Assembly: GCF_002220095.1 (NCBI RefSeq)
Contig: NZ_CP022372.1
Coordinates: 1,646,501-1,710,500 of the forward strand
Reading direction: 5' to 3'
DNA from: Bosea sp. AS-1
GTDB taxonomy: Bacteria; Pseudomonadota; Alphaproteobacteria; Rhizobiales; Beijerinckiaceae
Length of the DNA stretch: 64,000 nucleotides
The stretch's first letter is position 1. Each line of letters opens with the position of its first letter. The position numbers and the translations under genes are program-made. A model generated the notes under the pieces. It saw nothing but the letters and a program-made list of their open reading frames with translations. It ran no database searches and was not told where the DNA came from. Below, one piece after another: positions 1 through 9,233 of the stretch.

Positions 1-166
1 CGGGTTGAGCAGCTCCGCGTGGACGGGTTGCCAGGGAGGGGCTCGTCCCGGCACCCGATCCGATCGGTTTCTCGGATCGGCGTGCTCTTCGCCCGATTAC
101 GGCGAGGGGATGCCGAGGGATGGATGATGAACGTTCGATGCCTACGTATTATCGATGAGGACTGCG
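1..166. other. Upstream region of the glycosyltransferase gene
   Basis: I see no gene I can support here. A 9-bp inverted repeat (bases 55-63 with 72-80, loop 8 nt) can form a hairpin on either strand, but no T-run follows it. An upstream gene on the plus strand could end at the TGA at 6-8, which cannot be tested from this window. Confidence 0.3.
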
Positions 167-1180
167 ATGGATACCAATAATAGCCCGTTGGTGAGCGTTG
201 TGACGCCTGTCTATAATGGATCTTCCTATTTGAGGGATTGCATCGAGAGCGTTCTGTCTCAATCTTACGAAAATTTTGAATACATTATCGTCAATAATGC
301 CAGCACGGACTGCACCCTTCAGGTCGCAAGTGAGTACGCCAGAGAGGATCACCGGATACGCATATGCAGTAATGACACTTTGTTGCCGATCATCGCGAAC
401 CATAACAGGGCGTTGCAGGAGATCGACCCGCAGAGCAAGTATTGCAAGATCGTCTCGGCCGATGACCGGATCTTTCCGGAATGTATCGCACAAATGGTGG
501 CGCTGGCCGAAGCGAATCCGCGTGTCGGCCTGGTGGGATCCTATCAGTTGTGCGGCGAAATGAACGCTAATTTCGAAGATCAGTGGATACGGAATGTCGG
601 ACTTGATCCTCTCAAGTCCGTTTTCTCTGGATCCGAGGTCTGTCGAAAGCAACTGCTCGGGGCACTGAGCGTTTTCGGTAATCCGACATCGACGCTGTAT
701 CGCTCGGATCTCGTTCGCCGGAATGCGGAGTTCTATCCGAATCCTTCAGCTGAAGCCGATACGAGCGCCTGCTTCGCCGCACTATGCGATTCCGATTATG
801 GCTTCGTTCACCAGGTGCTCTCGTATGAGCGCGTTCACACCATGCGGCAGACGACTGTGGCGCAGAATTTGAACACCTACCTGCCATCGGCGATCAGCGA
901 CTGCATGACATATGGCCGATATTTCATGGCGGATTCGGAAATTGCTGAGAGGCTGCGTCAATTATTTACGGAATACTACGAGTTCCTGGGGTCGAGCGCC
1001 CTTCGGGCGAATAATGACGCCTTCTGGACTTATCATAAAGCAGCGCTGCAGGCTTTGGGGATTTCTCTGGACAAGCGGCGTGTAGCCCTGGAGGCAGCGA
1101 AGAAGTGCGTGAGGACCATGAAGACGCCGGCCAGATTCTTCGGGGTGGCTGTGGAACGGACGCGACGCATCCTGAACTGA
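167..1180 (+). CDS. Family 2 glycosyltransferase
   Basis: A 337-aa GT-A-fold transferase expected to move a sugar from a nucleotide-sugar donor onto a surface polysaccharide or glycolipid at the cytoplasmic face of the membrane. The N-terminus has the GT2 opening (VSVVTPVYNG, then VNNASTD) and the acidic metal/nucleotide site VSADDRIFPE near residue 100. No membrane segment is evident. I chose the ATG at 167 because GAGGA at 157-161 sits 5 nt before it; the ATG at 155 has no ribosome site. Base composition is much more AT-rich than the housekeeping genes further on, as in transferred polysaccharide clusters. A second GT2 gene follows in the same direction. Donor and acceptor cannot be told from sequence. 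Confidence 0.88.
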   Translation: MDTNNSPLVSVVTPVYNGSSYLRDCIESVLSQSYENFEYIIVNNASTDCTLQVASEYAREDHRIRICSNDTLLPIIANHNRALQEIDPQSKYCKIVSADDRIFPECIAQMVALAEANPRVGLVGSYQLCGEMNANFEDQWIRNVGLDPLKSVFSGSEVCRKQLLGALSVFGNPTSTLYRSDLVRRNAEFYPNPSAEADTSACFAALCDSDYGFVHQVLSYERVHTMRQTTVAQNLNTYLPSAISDCMTYGRYFMADSEIAERLRQLFTEYYEFLGSSALRANNDAFWTYHKAALQALGISLDKRRVALEAAKKCVRTMKTPARFFGVAVERTRRILN

Positions 1181-1247
1181 CTTACCGAGTCCCTTCGACG
1201 CCACGCACCCAGGTTCTCCCGACCGTACTGATGCTCAAGGCAGTGAG

Positions 1248-2231
1248 ATGGAAGCGCCGAAATTCAGCGTCTTGATCGCGAACTACAACAACGCTCACCT
1301 GATCGGGCAGGCGTTGGACAGCATCAAGCGGCAAACGATTCAGGACTTCGAGGTGATCGTCGTGGACGATGGCTCGACGGACAACAGCCGTTCCGCCGTG
1401 GAAGCGGAGATGGCCTCTTTCGGTGGCAGGCTTCGGTATATCTATCAATCGAACGGCGGCGTCGCGAGCGCGCGGAATGCTGCAATCATGGCGTCATCCG
1501 GGAGTTACCTGACATTCCTGGATCCTGACGATTATTGGCACGCAGAGCGACTAGAGGCTCACGCGGCAATACTGGACCAGAATGAAGCCGTGGGGCTTTG
1601 TTGTAGCGACTTCGACCGGCTCCATGAGGATGGGCATGTCGAGCAGCATTTCAGCAGATGGGTCCCGTTTCCGAACTTTCCGTTTGAGCAGCGGATTTCG
1701 CGCGAGGATTCATTGCGCTGGCTTCTGGCCGTCAATTTCATCGGCACCAATGGCGTGACGATCCGGAGACGCTGCGTCCAAGCTGTCGGATTGTTTACCG
1801 AAAGCTACAGGCAGGCCGAAGACTATGACTATTGGCTTCGATGCGCCGTAAACACGGAATTCTATGTCATTCCCCGGGTCCTGCATACGTACAGGATCCA
1901 TCAGGGTGGGCTGACGAAGAATTTCCTGGAGAACTGCGAATATAGCCAGCGCGTGGTTCTGTACTTCGCTGAAACCTATGAGGGATTTATCGGGTCCCAC
2001 GGGCTAGGAGGCGCGGTGAGAAGCGCCATCGCGCGAAGGTGGTACGAGATCGGCAATCTGAGCTTTGAAGGCGGAGACATCCGAAAGGCGTTTGGTTCGT
2101 ACCTGACGGGGCTGCGATCGGAAATCTCGTTTCCGAATGTGTTGCGCTTCCTGTCCGTCGCTGCACGCAAGACGATCAGGCTGGGGACGTTCGGCTCTCT
2201 CTCGAGAGAGCGGCTGGCTCGTCACTCCTGA
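1248..2231 (+). CDS. Family 2 glycosyltransferase
   Basis: A 327-aa inverting GT2-type transferase. The N-terminal nucleotide-binding part shows VLIANYNNAHLIGQ and VVVDDGSTDNS, the DxD-like site is FLDPDDYWH near residue 90, and an acidic tyrosine-rich stretch (QAEDYDYWLR) near residue 190 holds the probable catalytic region. The C-terminal third is not recognisable beyond the family. It lies 67 nt after another GT2 gene and probably shares its transcript, so the pair likely adds successive sugars to one glycan. The next gene is convergent, so this is the end of the plus-strand group. Confidence 0.88.
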   Translation: MEAPKFSVLIANYNNAHLIGQALDSIKRQTIQDFEVIVVDDGSTDNSRSAVEAEMASFGGRLRYIYQSNGGVASARNAAIMASSGSYLTFLDPDDYWHAERLEAHAAILDQNEAVGLCCSDFDRLHEDGHVEQHFSRWVPFPNFPFEQRISREDSLRWLLAVNFIGTNGVTIRRRCVQAVGLFTESYRQAEDYDYWLRCAVNTEFYVIPRVLHTYRIHQGGLTKNFLENCEYSQRVVLYFAETYEGFIGSHGLGGAVRSAIARRWYEIGNLSFEGGDIRKAFGSYLTGLRSEISFPNVLRFLSVAARKTIRLGTFGSLSRERLARHS

Positions 2232-2239
2232 CCGCCAGG

Positions 2240-2272
2240 CTCGACCGTCGGCCCACACGCGCGCCGGTCGAG
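2240..2272. terminator. Weak hairpin between convergent genes
   Basis: The 8-bp inverted repeat CTCGACCG / CGGTCGAG has a 17-nt loop and lies in the 65-nt gap between the ends of a glycosyltransferase gene and a MaoC-family gene. No T-run follows, so a terminator role is only inferred from position. Confidence 0.25.
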
Positions 2273-2296
2273 GCGTTCATGGAAGCGCAGCCGCCT

Positions 2297-3310
2297 CTAG
2301 GCAGGCTTCCGCTCGACGAACACGCAACCGTCGAAGCTGAAGACTTCCTCGCCGCGCTGGTTGACGCCGGTGTTGCGGTGGAAGAACAGCCCCCATTGCG
2401 GGCGCGAGGCGCTTTCGCGCTTGTCGGCGACCTCCGAGAAATAGGTGACGCGATCGCCGGCGAGGACCGGCCGCGACCAGCGCAGGTTCTTGAAGCCGGG
2501 CGAGGGGCCGAGACGCGCCGGGCGGCCAGCCGTGGCGGCGATCTGGCGCTTGCGATGCAGGACCATGGTCGCCATCCAGACGGAGGCGGTATGCCAGCCC
2601 GAGGCTGCGAGCTGGCCGAAGATGCTGCTGCGCGCTGCCGCCTCGTCCATGTGGAAGGGCTGCGGGTCGAAGCTGCGGGCGAAGGCGACGATCTCCTCGG
2701 GCGTGAAGACAAAGCTGCCGAGCTCATGGCGGCTGCCGACATCCAGTTCTTCGAAGAAGCGCGTCGGCGTGGGCGCTTCGGCGGGTTCGATCAACGGGCT
2801 TTCGTGGACGGGGCGCTCGTAGTGCGGTCCATGAGCAAGCCAGTTGCCCCTGGGCTGCGGCGCAACGGCGGAGCCCCTGCGGCCGAACATGATCCAGTTG
2901 GTCTGTTCGAGCACCGGTTCGTCGCGCTGGTTGAGCAGTTCGAAGCGGAACTGCACCAGCCCCATCTCAGGGCGCGAGCGCGACGTCTTGGTATCCAGAA
3001 CGGTACGCCGCGCACTCAGGCTGTCGCCGGGAAAAACCGGCCTCAGCCATTTTACCTCGTCGATGCCGGGCGCGCCCATGCCGGTCGAGTCGAGCAGGAA
3101 ATCCTCGGCGATCAGTCGCATCAGCAGCGAACAGCTCTGCCAGCCGGAACCGATCAGACTGCCGACGAAACTCGCCTTCGCCGCTTCCGGATCGACATGG
3201 AAATCCTGCGCGTCGTAGCGCGTGGCGAAGGCGATGAGGTCGTCCTGCGAGACGGCGATGCTGCGCGTGCGGGCACTCTCGCCGGCGACGAAATCCTCGA
3301 ACTGCAGCAT
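2297..3310 (-). CDS. MaoC-family dehydratase with two hot-dog domains
   Basis: A 337-aa protein made of two consecutive MaoC-like hot-dog domains. Each has the hydratase-type signature: DAQDFHVD near residue 35 and DPQPFHMD near residue 220, with the Asp and His used for water addition to enoyl thioesters. Double-domain members act on enoyl-CoA or related acyl substrates; the substrate here is unknown. I chose the ATG at 3310; upstream in-frame codons run into the end of ychF and look non-coding. It starts 10 nt after the ychF stop, so the two are probably co-transcribed. Confidence 0.85.
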   Translation of the reverse strand: MLQFEDFVAGESARTRSIAVSQDDLIAFATRYDAQDFHVDPEAAKASFVGSLIGSGWQSCSLLMRLIAEDFLLDSTGMGAPGIDEVKWLRPVFPGDSLSARRTVLDTKTSRSRPEMGLVQFRFELLNQRDEPVLEQTNWIMFGRRGSAVAPQPRGNWLAHGPHYERPVHESPLIEPAEAPTPTRFFEELDVGSRHELGSFVFTPEEIVAFARSFDPQPFHMDEAAARSSIFGQLAASGWHTASVWMATMVLHRKRQIAATAGRPARLGPSPGFKNLRWSRPVLAGDRVTYFSEVADKRESASRPQWGLFFHRNTGVNQRGEEVFSFDGCVFVERKPA

Positions 3311-3320
3311 CGTCCGGCTC

Positions 3321-4418
3321 TCAGTTGGCGAAGCGGAAATGCAGGACGTCGCCGTCAGCGACGACGTATTCCTTGCCTTCGAGGCGGAATTTGCCGGCCT
3401 CGCGCGCACCCGTCTCGCCCTTGTTGGCGACATAGTCGTCGAAGGCGATGGTCTCGGCGCGGATATAGCCCTTCTCGAAATCGGTATGGATCACGCCCGC
3501 GGCCTGAGGCCCCTTGGTGCCCTTTTCGATCGTCCAGGCGCGCGCCTCCTTTGGCCCCACGGTGAAGTAGGTCACGAGGTTGAGCAGCTTGTAGCCCGCC
3601 CGGATGACGCGGTTCAGGCCCGGCTCCTCGAGGCCGACCGCCTCCAGGTATTCGGTCTGCTCCTCGGGCGGCAGCACCGCGATCTCGCTCTCGATCTTGG
3701 CCGAGACGACGACGGCGACGGCGCCTTCCTCGGCGGCACGCTTCTTCACCAGCTCGGAGAAAGCGTTGCCCTTGTCGGCGCTCGCTTCCTCGACATTGCA
3801 GACATAGAGCACGGGCTTGGAGGAGAGCAGGCCGAGCTGCTCGAAGGCGCGTTTCTGGTCAGCGGGGATCTCGGCGAGGCGGGCCGGCTTGCCGTCGCGC
3901 AGTAGCACGAGGCAGCGGGTCATCAGCTCGACCGCCTCCTTGGCTTCCTTGTCGCCGGACTTCGCCTTCTTCTCCAGCGGGAGGACGCGCTTCTCAAGGC
4001 TTTCGAGGTCGGCGAGCATCAGCTCGGTCTCGATCGTCTCGATGTCGTCGACCGGCGAGACCTTTCCCTCGACATGGGTGATGTCGCCATCCTCGAAGCA
4101 GCGCACGACATGGGCGATGGCGTCGCACTCGCGGATGTTGGCCAGGAACTGGTTGCCGAGACCTTCGCCGCGCGAGGCGCCGCGCACGAGGCCGGCGATG
4201 TCGACGAAGGTCAGCCGCGTCGGGATGATCTCCTTGGAGCCTGCGATGGCGGCGAGCTGCTCCAGCCGCTCGTCCGGCACCGCGACGTCGCCGACATTCG
4301 GTTCGATGGTGCAGAAGGGATAGTTGGCCGCCTGCGCCGCCGCCGTCTGCGTCAGCGCGTTGAAGAGGGTCGACTTGCCGACATTCGGCAGGCCGACGAT
4401 TCCACATTTGAAGCCCAT
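3321..4418 (-). CDS. ychF: Redox-regulated ATPase YchF (Obg-like)
   Basis: A 365-aa P-loop ATPase of the Obg family that binds ribosomes and is linked to translation and the oxidative stress response. G1 is GLPNVGKST near residue 8, G3 is DIAGLVRGAS near residue 70, and the G4 site is NVEE instead of NKxD, the feature that gives YchF its preference for ATP over GTP. A coiled coil and a C-terminal TGS domain follow, ending FRFAN as in other YchF proteins. The ATG at 4418 gives the family's usual length; the longer open frame upstream is not coding. It belongs to the rplY-pth-ychF neighbourhood common in alphaproteobacteria, interrupted here by an opposite-strand gene. Confidence 0.97.
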   Translation of the reverse strand: MGFKCGIVGLPNVGKSTLFNALTQTAAAQAANYPFCTIEPNVGDVAVPDERLEQLAAIAGSKEIIPTRLTFVDIAGLVRGASRGEGLGNQFLANIRECDAIAHVVRCFEDGDITHVEGKVSPVDDIETIETELMLADLESLEKRVLPLEKKAKSGDKEAKEAVELMTRCLVLLRDGKPARLAEIPADQKRAFEQLGLLSSKPVLYVCNVEEASADKGNAFSELVKKRAAEEGAVAVVVSAKIESEIAVLPPEEQTEYLEAVGLEEPGLNRVIRAGYKLLNLVTYFTVGPKEARAWTIEKGTKGPQAAGVIHTDFEKGYIRAETIAFDDYVANKGETGAREAGKFRLEGKEYVVADGDVLHFRFAN

Positions 4419-4624
4419 GATTGCCCGGTCCGTCGCGCTGCCGCAGCCTGAGGGCGGGCGCGCATGATGTTGCAGAAATGATGGCGCCTTATTGGGGGGA
4501 GAGCGCCATAAACACAAGGGGCAGAGCCGAATGGCGGACATCTCCGCCTCACGGGAACGTGCATGGCGGCGCGCGGGCTGCGGGTGCTGGATCGTCGGCG
4601 TCCATCCCCTGCAGCCGGTGTCCG

Positions 4625-5233
4625 ATGCGCAAGCTTCCCCTCGTCTCGACCATCTTTGCATTCAGCCTCGTGGCCGGCACGGCCGCTTTCGCCCAGACGC
4701 CCGGCACGCGGTTGCGCGGTGAGGTCGAGGCGGTGGCAGGCTCGACCCTCACGCTCAAGACCTCCGACGGGCGTGAGGCCAGGGTGGCGCTGGCGCCCGG
4801 CTTTTCCACGGGTGCGGTCGTGCCGGCCAAGGCCGCCGAGATCGCCAAGGGCGCATTCATCGGCGTCGGAGCCAAGCCGCAACCGGACGGGACCTTGCTC
4901 GCAGTGCAAGTGATGATCTTTCCGGAAGCTCTGCGCGGAACCGGGGAGGGGCATCGCCCATGGGCCGTGCTGCCGGATGCGACCATGACCAACGCGACCG
5001 TGGCCGAGACGGTCTCGCATGTCGACGGCGCCAACCTGGTGCTGAGCTATCCCGGCGGCGAGCAGAAGGTCGCAATCACGCCGGAGGCCGTCATCCTGAA
5101 GGCTGCGCCGGCCGAAGCGGATGAGCTCAAGCCCGGCGCACAGGTTGCGATGACGGCGCGCCGGCAGTCCGATGGCAGCTACAGCACGAGCCGGATCACC
5201 GTAGCGAAGGGCGGGGCGAAGCTGCCTTATTGA
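4625..5233 (+). CDS. Secreted hypothetical protein
   Basis: A 202-aa protein beginning with a signal peptide (MRKLPLVSTIFAFSLVAG, likely cut after AAFA). The mature part contains two similar beta-rich segments, about residues 28-100 and 120-195, each with a pattern like GEVEAVAGSTLTLKT or VSHVDGANLVLSY followed by an alanine-rich turn. This suggests a duplicated OB- or DUF5666-like fold. No catalytic motif is visible and no function is assigned. It is the only plus-strand gene between pth and ychF, so it interrupts an otherwise co-oriented block. Confidence 0.7.
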   Translation: MRKLPLVSTIFAFSLVAGTAAFAQTPGTRLRGEVEAVAGSTLTLKTSDGREARVALAPGFSTGAVVPAKAAEIAKGAFIGVGAKPQPDGTLLAVQVMIFPEALRGTGEGHRPWAVLPDATMTNATVAETVSHVDGANLVLSYPGGEQKVAITPEAVILKAAPAEADELKPGAQVAMTARRQSDGSYSTSRITVAKGGAKLPY

Positions 5234-5253
5234 AGCGGCTTGGCCGTCCGGTC

Positions 5254-5868
5254 TCAGTTCTCGCTCTTCTCGCCGAGCCGCTTCACGGCTGCATGGCCAT
5301 GCGCATCCATGAAAAGATGCACCTTGTTCTGGAAGCCGGCGTCGTCATGTGCGGCGAGAGCGGGAGCGAAATCGGCGCAGGCGGTGCACAGATCCTCCAC
5401 CCAGGGCTGCTCGGCCTTGCCGAAATCATTCAGCACATAGCCGTGGACCAGCTCCTTCAGGCCGGGATGGCCGATCCCCAGCCGCACGCGGCGATAGTCG
5501 TTGCCGATGGCGGCGGTCGTCGAGCGCAGGCCGTTATGGCCGGCATTGCCGCCGCCGAGCTTCACCCTGAGCTTGGCCGGGGCGAGGTCGAGCTCGTCAT
5601 GGAAGACGATGACGTCGGCAGGGGCGATCTTGAAGAAGCGCGCCGCTTCGCCGATCGCACGGCCGGACTCGTTCATATAGGTCTGCGGCTTAAGCAGGAT
5701 GATCTTTTCGCCGCCGATGGTCGCTTCGCACGCCTCGGCCTGGAAGCGCGAGCGCCAGGGCGAGGCGCGGTGAGCGCGGGCGATCTCGTCCACGGCCATG
5801 AAGCCGATATTGTGACGGTTGCGGGCATAGCGCGCGCCCGGATTGCCGAGGCCGGCAAAGATCAGCAT
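5254..5868 (-). CDS. pth: Peptidyl-tRNA hydrolase
   Basis: A 204-aa cytosolic enzyme that cleaves the ester bond of peptidyl-tRNAs released from stalled ribosomes. The catalytic set is present: the Asn of GLGNPG, the His in RNRHNIGF near residue 20, the Asp in HDELDL near 93, and the Asn in [12 protein letters not shown] near 114. I chose the ATG at 5868 because GGAG lies 6 nt before it and the protein then starts [11 protein letters not shown]; an ATG at 5883 would add five residues. It lies downstream of rplY with a hairpin between them. It ends 20 nt from the end of the plus-strand secreted-protein gene. Confidence 0.97.
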   Translation of the reverse strand: MLIFAGLGNPGARYARNRHNIGFMAVDEIARAHRASPWRSRFQAEACEATIGGEKIILLKPQTYMNESGRAIGEAARFFKIAPADVIVFHDELDLAPAKLRVKLGGGNAGHNGLRSTTAAIGNDYRRVRLGIGHPGLKELVHGYVLNDFGKAEQPWVEDLCTACADFAPALAAHDDAGFQNKVHLFMDAHGHAAVKRLGEKSEN

Positions 5869-5893
5869 GGTCTGCTCCGGCATAAACGAAGAC

Positions 5894-5910
5894 GGCCGGG
5901 AAACCCGGCC
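5894..5910 (-). terminator. GC-rich hairpin between rplY and pth
   Basis: The perfect 7-bp stem GGCCGGG / CCCGGCC with an AAA loop (TTT on the transcribed strand) lies 36 nt past the rplY stop codon. A short T-rich stretch (GTCTTCGTTT) follows on the minus strand. It could terminate part of the transcription or stabilise the rplY message ahead of pth. Confidence 0.45.
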
Positions 5911-5945
5911 GCCTGGTATCCGTTGTCAGAGGGGAGGCGAAAGCC

Positions 5946-6572
5946 TCACTCCTTCTCCTTCTCGGCGGGCACGTCGGAGGCCGGAACTTCGGCTTCCGGC
6001 TCGGCCTCGACGGTCGGCGGGGCGATGGTGACGATGGTGGCGTCGGAACCCACGGTCAGCTTGGCGCCGGCCGGCAGCTTGATCGCGTCGGCGTGGAGCG
6101 AGTCGCCGATGTTCAGACCGGCAACCGAAAGCTCGAAGGCATCCGGAATGCTGTCGGGCTCAACCGCGATTTCCAGGGTGTGCTCGACGATCTGCACAAG
6201 GCCGCCATTCTTGATGCCGGGGCTGGCATCCTGGCCGATGACATGCACCGGAACCTGAACCGTCACGGTCTGGCCCTTGGCGACGCGCAGGAAGTCGACG
6301 TGAAGCGGGAAATCCTTGACCGGATCGAGCTGGTAGTCGCGCGGAATGACGCGCTGCTTCTTACCGGCAACGTCGATCTCGAAGATCGTGGTCAGGAAGT
6401 GGCCGCCGAAAATCAGCTGGCGGGTCTTGTTGGCGTCGAGCGCGATGGCTTCGGGAGCAGCGCCCCCGCCATAGATCACGGCAGGCGTCTGGCCCTGGCG
6501 ACGAACTGCACGGGCGGCCCCCTTGCCGACCTGTGCGCGCGCCGAAGCCTCGATTTGCTTCGTGGCGGTCAT
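5946..6572 (-). CDS. rplY: 50S ribosomal protein L25 / general stress protein Ctc
   Basis: A 208-aa protein of the long Ctc form of L25, which binds 5S rRNA in the large subunit. The N-terminal L25 domain spans about residues 5-95 (GKGAARAVRRQGQTPAVIYG at its start) and is followed by the TL5/Ctc C-terminal beta domain. The tail ends in an acidic, glutamate-rich stretch. It is followed by pth, the usual neighbour in alphaproteobacteria. The prs gene that commonly precedes rplY is here 3.4 kb away, behind a GGDEF-EAL gene and two queuosine genes. Confidence 0.96.
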   Translation of the reverse strand: MTATKQIEASARAQVGKGAARAVRRQGQTPAVIYGGGAAPEAIALDANKTRQLIFGGHFLTTIFEIDVAGKKQRVIPRDYQLDPVKDFPLHVDFLRVAKGQTVTVQVPVHVIGQDASPGIKNGGLVQIVEHTLEIAVEPDSIPDAFELSVAGLNIGDSLHADAIKLPAGAKLTVGSDATIVTIAPPTVEAEPEAEVPASDVPAEKEKE

Positions 6573-6601
6573 GTTGGATGTCCTTGACTTGTAAATGACA
6601 A

Positions 6602-6619
6602 GGCCGCCTCGTGGCGGCC
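6602..6619 (-). terminator. Hairpin between the GGDEF-EAL gene and rplY
   Basis: The perfect 7-bp stem GGCCGCC / GGCGGCC with a TCGT loop lies 87 nt after the GGDEF-EAL stop and 30 nt before the rplY start. On the minus strand it is followed by TTGTCATTT, only weakly T-rich. It may end the upstream transcript or belong to the rplY leader. Confidence 0.35.
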
Positions 6620-6705
6620 ATCGGATTGCGCGTCCAGAGCCTCCAAGGGTGTCAGCGGGACGCGCGGCTGCTCATAGGCGAAAAGCGCCGCAATCTCAAG
6701 TCCAT

Positions 6706-8565
6706 TCAGGCGGCATTCGCCACCAGGCCACTGTTCGCCAGGCTCGCCGTCGGCTCCCGCTGTCCGAAACGCTGCAGCAGATCCCGGATGACCGGTGCGG
6801 GCACGGGGGGCGAATACAGGAAGCCCTGCCCGAGGCAGCAGCCCATTTCACCGAGGCGCCGGGCCTGCCCTTCCGTCTCGATGCCTTCGGCGATGATCTT
6901 CATTCCGAGCCGCTTCGCCATGGTCTGTAGCGATTCCACGATGACGCCGCTGCGCGCACCGCTGTCGATGGCGCCGACGAAGGAACGATCGATCTTGATG
7001 ATGTCGATCGGGAAATCGAGCAGATGGGTCAGCGAGGCGAAGCCGGTGCCGAAATCGTCGAGGGCGACCGACATGCCATGGGCACGCAGCGCCTCCATGG
7101 TGCGGGCGACGCCGTCGCGCAGGCCGCCCATGAAGACCTGCTCGGTGATCTCGACGACGAGGTGCCGGAGCGGAACCTCGACCTTGTCGAAGGCCCTGGC
7201 GATGCGCTGGACGAGGTCACCCTTCTGGAAGTCGGCGGCGGTGACGTTGAGCGCGACGTGCTGGAACTGAAGACCGGCGGCCTGCCATTCGGCCATGTCG
7301 GACGAGATGGCCGCGAGCATGCGGCTCGTCACCCGATAGGCCATCTTGGGATCGAGCAGGGCTTCGTGAAACTCGCCGGCGGTGACGATCCGCCCGTCGC
7401 CGAGACGCATCCGCGCCAAGGCCTCGACGCCGACGATCTCGCTGCTGCCAAGCCGGATGATGGGCTGGTAGTAGGGAATGATGCGCTCGTCGCCGAGCGC
7501 GTCCTCGACCTGGCGGCGGATGCGGATGCGTCGCATCATGGCGCTGCGCAGGCCGCGCCGGAACCGGACGTAGCCGCCGCGCTTGGTTTCCTTCGCGTGG
7601 TAGAGCGCGAGGTCCGCGTTCTGGCGCAGCATGACGCTGTCAGTACCTGCGGCATCGGCGATGACGCCGCCGATGGTGACGCTCGGGACGATGCTTTGCC
7701 CGTCATGCTCGATGGGGGGCGGCATGGCTGCGAGGACCGCCGTGGCGAGCGCCCGCATCCGGCTGGCATTCTCGCAGGCGGGAATGAGCACGGCGAATTC
7801 GTCGCCGCCGATGCGGCAGGCAAGACACCCTTCCAGCACGCGGCTGAGGCGACCACCGATCTCGGCGATCAGCGCATCGCCAGCGGCATGACCCAGCGTG
7901 TCGTTGACGATCTTGAGGTTGTCGATGTCGATCAGCATCAGGCCGAGGCGACCCGTCGGGGCTTCACACATCGAGGCGATGGCATCGCTGAAGCGGGTCC
8001 GGTTGGGCAGCTTCGTCAGCGTGTCGAAATAGGCGAGCCTGTGGTTGCGGGCGCGCACCTCCTCGTGTTCGATCGCGATGGCGCAGAGATGCACGCAGGT
8101 CGCGACGATGCGCCGTTCGACCGCGCGGGGGCGCCCGGGCTTGCGATAGTAGAAAGCGAAGGCGCCGACGACGCGCCCGTCACGGGCCTTGATCGGCATC
8201 GACCAGCTCGCGCGCAGCCCGAGCGGCAGTACCAGGTCGGTCAAACCTTCCCACAGCGGATCGGTCGCTATGTCGGTCACCTCGACTGGCTCGCCGCGGT
8301 AGATCGCGGTGCCGCAGGAGCCGACTCGAGGGCCGACCGGAACGCCATCGATCGCTGCAGCATAGGAGGTGGGCAGGCTGGGCGAAGCCAATGGCCGCAG
8401 CAAGCGATCGTCATCGACGGTCACGACCGAGCAGACGACGCCGGGCGCAGCCGCCTCGGCGCGTAGGCAAAGTCGCCGCATGCAGGCGACCAGAGGCTCG
8501 CCGCGGGCGATGTGCTCGAGGATTTCGTTCTGCAGCGACTGCAGTCGGGCGGATGGTCTCGTCAC
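6706..8565 (-). CDS. GAF-GGDEF-EAL cyclic-di-GMP signalling protein
   Basis: A 619-aa cytosolic protein with an N-terminal GAF sensor domain (about 20-165), a diguanylate cyclase domain (about 180-335) and an EAL phosphodiesterase domain (about 350-595). The cyclase site is an intact GGDEF, but the RxxD inhibitory site that normally lies before it is replaced (LEGC), so product inhibition is probably lost. The EAL domain keeps its metal and catalytic residues: EAL in VGVEALARM, EITEQ, DDFGTG, the Lys in IKIDRSF and AEGIE. Phosphodiesterase activity is therefore likely. The start is a GTG with a weak ribosome site. No membrane segment is present, so the GAF domain must sense a cytosolic ligand. 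Confidence 0.93.
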   Translation of the reverse strand: MTRPSARLQSLQNEILEHIARGEPLVACMRRLCLRAEAAAPGVVCSVVTVDDDRLLRPLASPSLPTSYAAAIDGVPVGPRVGSCGTAIYRGEPVEVTDIATDPLWEGLTDLVLPLGLRASWSMPIKARDGRVVGAFAFYYRKPGRPRAVERRIVATCVHLCAIAIEHEEVRARNHRLAYFDTLTKLPNRTRFSDAIASMCEAPTGRLGLMLIDIDNLKIVNDTLGHAAGDALIAEIGGRLSRVLEGCLACRIGGDEFAVLIPACENASRMRALATAVLAAMPPPIEHDGQSIVPSVTIGGVIADAAGTDSVMLRQNADLALYHAKETKRGGYVRFRRGLRSAMMRRIRIRRQVEDALGDERIIPYYQPIIRLGSSEIVGVEALARMRLGDGRIVTAGEFHEALLDPKMAYRVTSRMLAAISSDMAEWQAAGLQFQHVALNVTAADFQKGDLVQRIARAFDKVEVPLRHLVVEITEQVFMGGLRDGVARTMEALRAHGMSVALDDFGTGFASLTHLLDFPIDIIKIDRSFVGAIDSGARSGVIVESLQTMAKRLGMKIIAEGIETEGQARRLGEMGCCLGQGFLYSPPVPAPVIRDLLQRFGQREPTASLANSGLVANAA

Positions 8566-8669
8566 GATGTCCCGACAATTCTTGTCGAAGAGGGAGATGA
8601 CGATAGGAAACGCCGGTTAAAATCCGTTTGTTCAGCTGTCTCGCAATTTATGTGGTCGCGACAGGTGCG

Positions 8670-9233
8670 TCAGGCGGCAACGAGGCCGAGGCGCTCATCG
8701 CGGCGGCGCAGCAGGTGCATCAGGGGCAGGGCAAGCAGGATCATCCAGGTCTTGCCCAGGATCTGGCCCGCCAGGAAATCGAGATTGCCGAAGGCAAGGT
8801 GCAGGAAGACGACCGAGTCGACGACGAGGCCGGCTATGCCCGAGGCCACGACAGCCGTGACGAAACGGCGGCGCTGCAGCGGGGTGTAGACCGCGAAATC
8901 GGCCAGCTCCGACAGCGTGAAAGCCGCAACCGAAGCCATGACGATGGCGGGCGGCGCGAGCAACGCCGAGATCAGCGAGCCGGCCGCGATGGCCGCGAGG
9001 CCAGCGAGTGGGCCGAGACGACGCTGGACGATATCGCGCAGCACCAGGGCGAGTCCGATCATCAGAACACCGCTCGGTGCGTCGATGCCGGGCCAGACCG
9101 GTACGAGGCAGGGGCCGCTCGGCACGCAGACCGTGCCGACATGGCCGAGCATCCAGTTTGCGGCCGGGATGGTAAGGCCGAACAGCAGGAGCGCGATAAC
9201 GCCCTCGGTCCGCCGCTGACGATCACGATTCAT
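8670..9233 (-). CDS. VUT-family queuosine precursor transporter
   Basis: A 187-aa integral membrane protein of the VUT/YhhQ family (PF02592), known for uptake of preQ0/preQ1 and related queuosine precursors. About five to six hydrophobic segments are visible, the first being [19 protein letters not shown]; the family residues RDIVQ and ADFAVY near the middle are present. I chose the ATG at 9233, which overlaps the end of queC by 11 nt. Its coupling to queC supports a role in queuosine supply. Having both a synthesis gene and a transporter suggests the cell makes precursors and also salvages them. Confidence 0.85.
   Translation of the reverse strand: MNRDRQRRTEGVIALLLFGLTIPAANWMLGHVGTVCVPSGPCLVPVWPGIDAPSGVLMIGLALVLRDIVQRRLGPLAGLAAIAAGSLISALLAPPAIVMASVAAFTLSELADFAVYTPLQRRRFVTAVVASGIAGLVVDSVVFLHLAFGNLDFLAGQILGKTWMILLALPLMHLLRRRDERLGLVAA

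Noticed and set aside
2279..3565. Plus-strand 428-aa ORF
   Set aside because: It is the antisense of a convincing double MaoC gene, lacks any family motif and has the arginine/alanine-rich make-up of a shadow frame.
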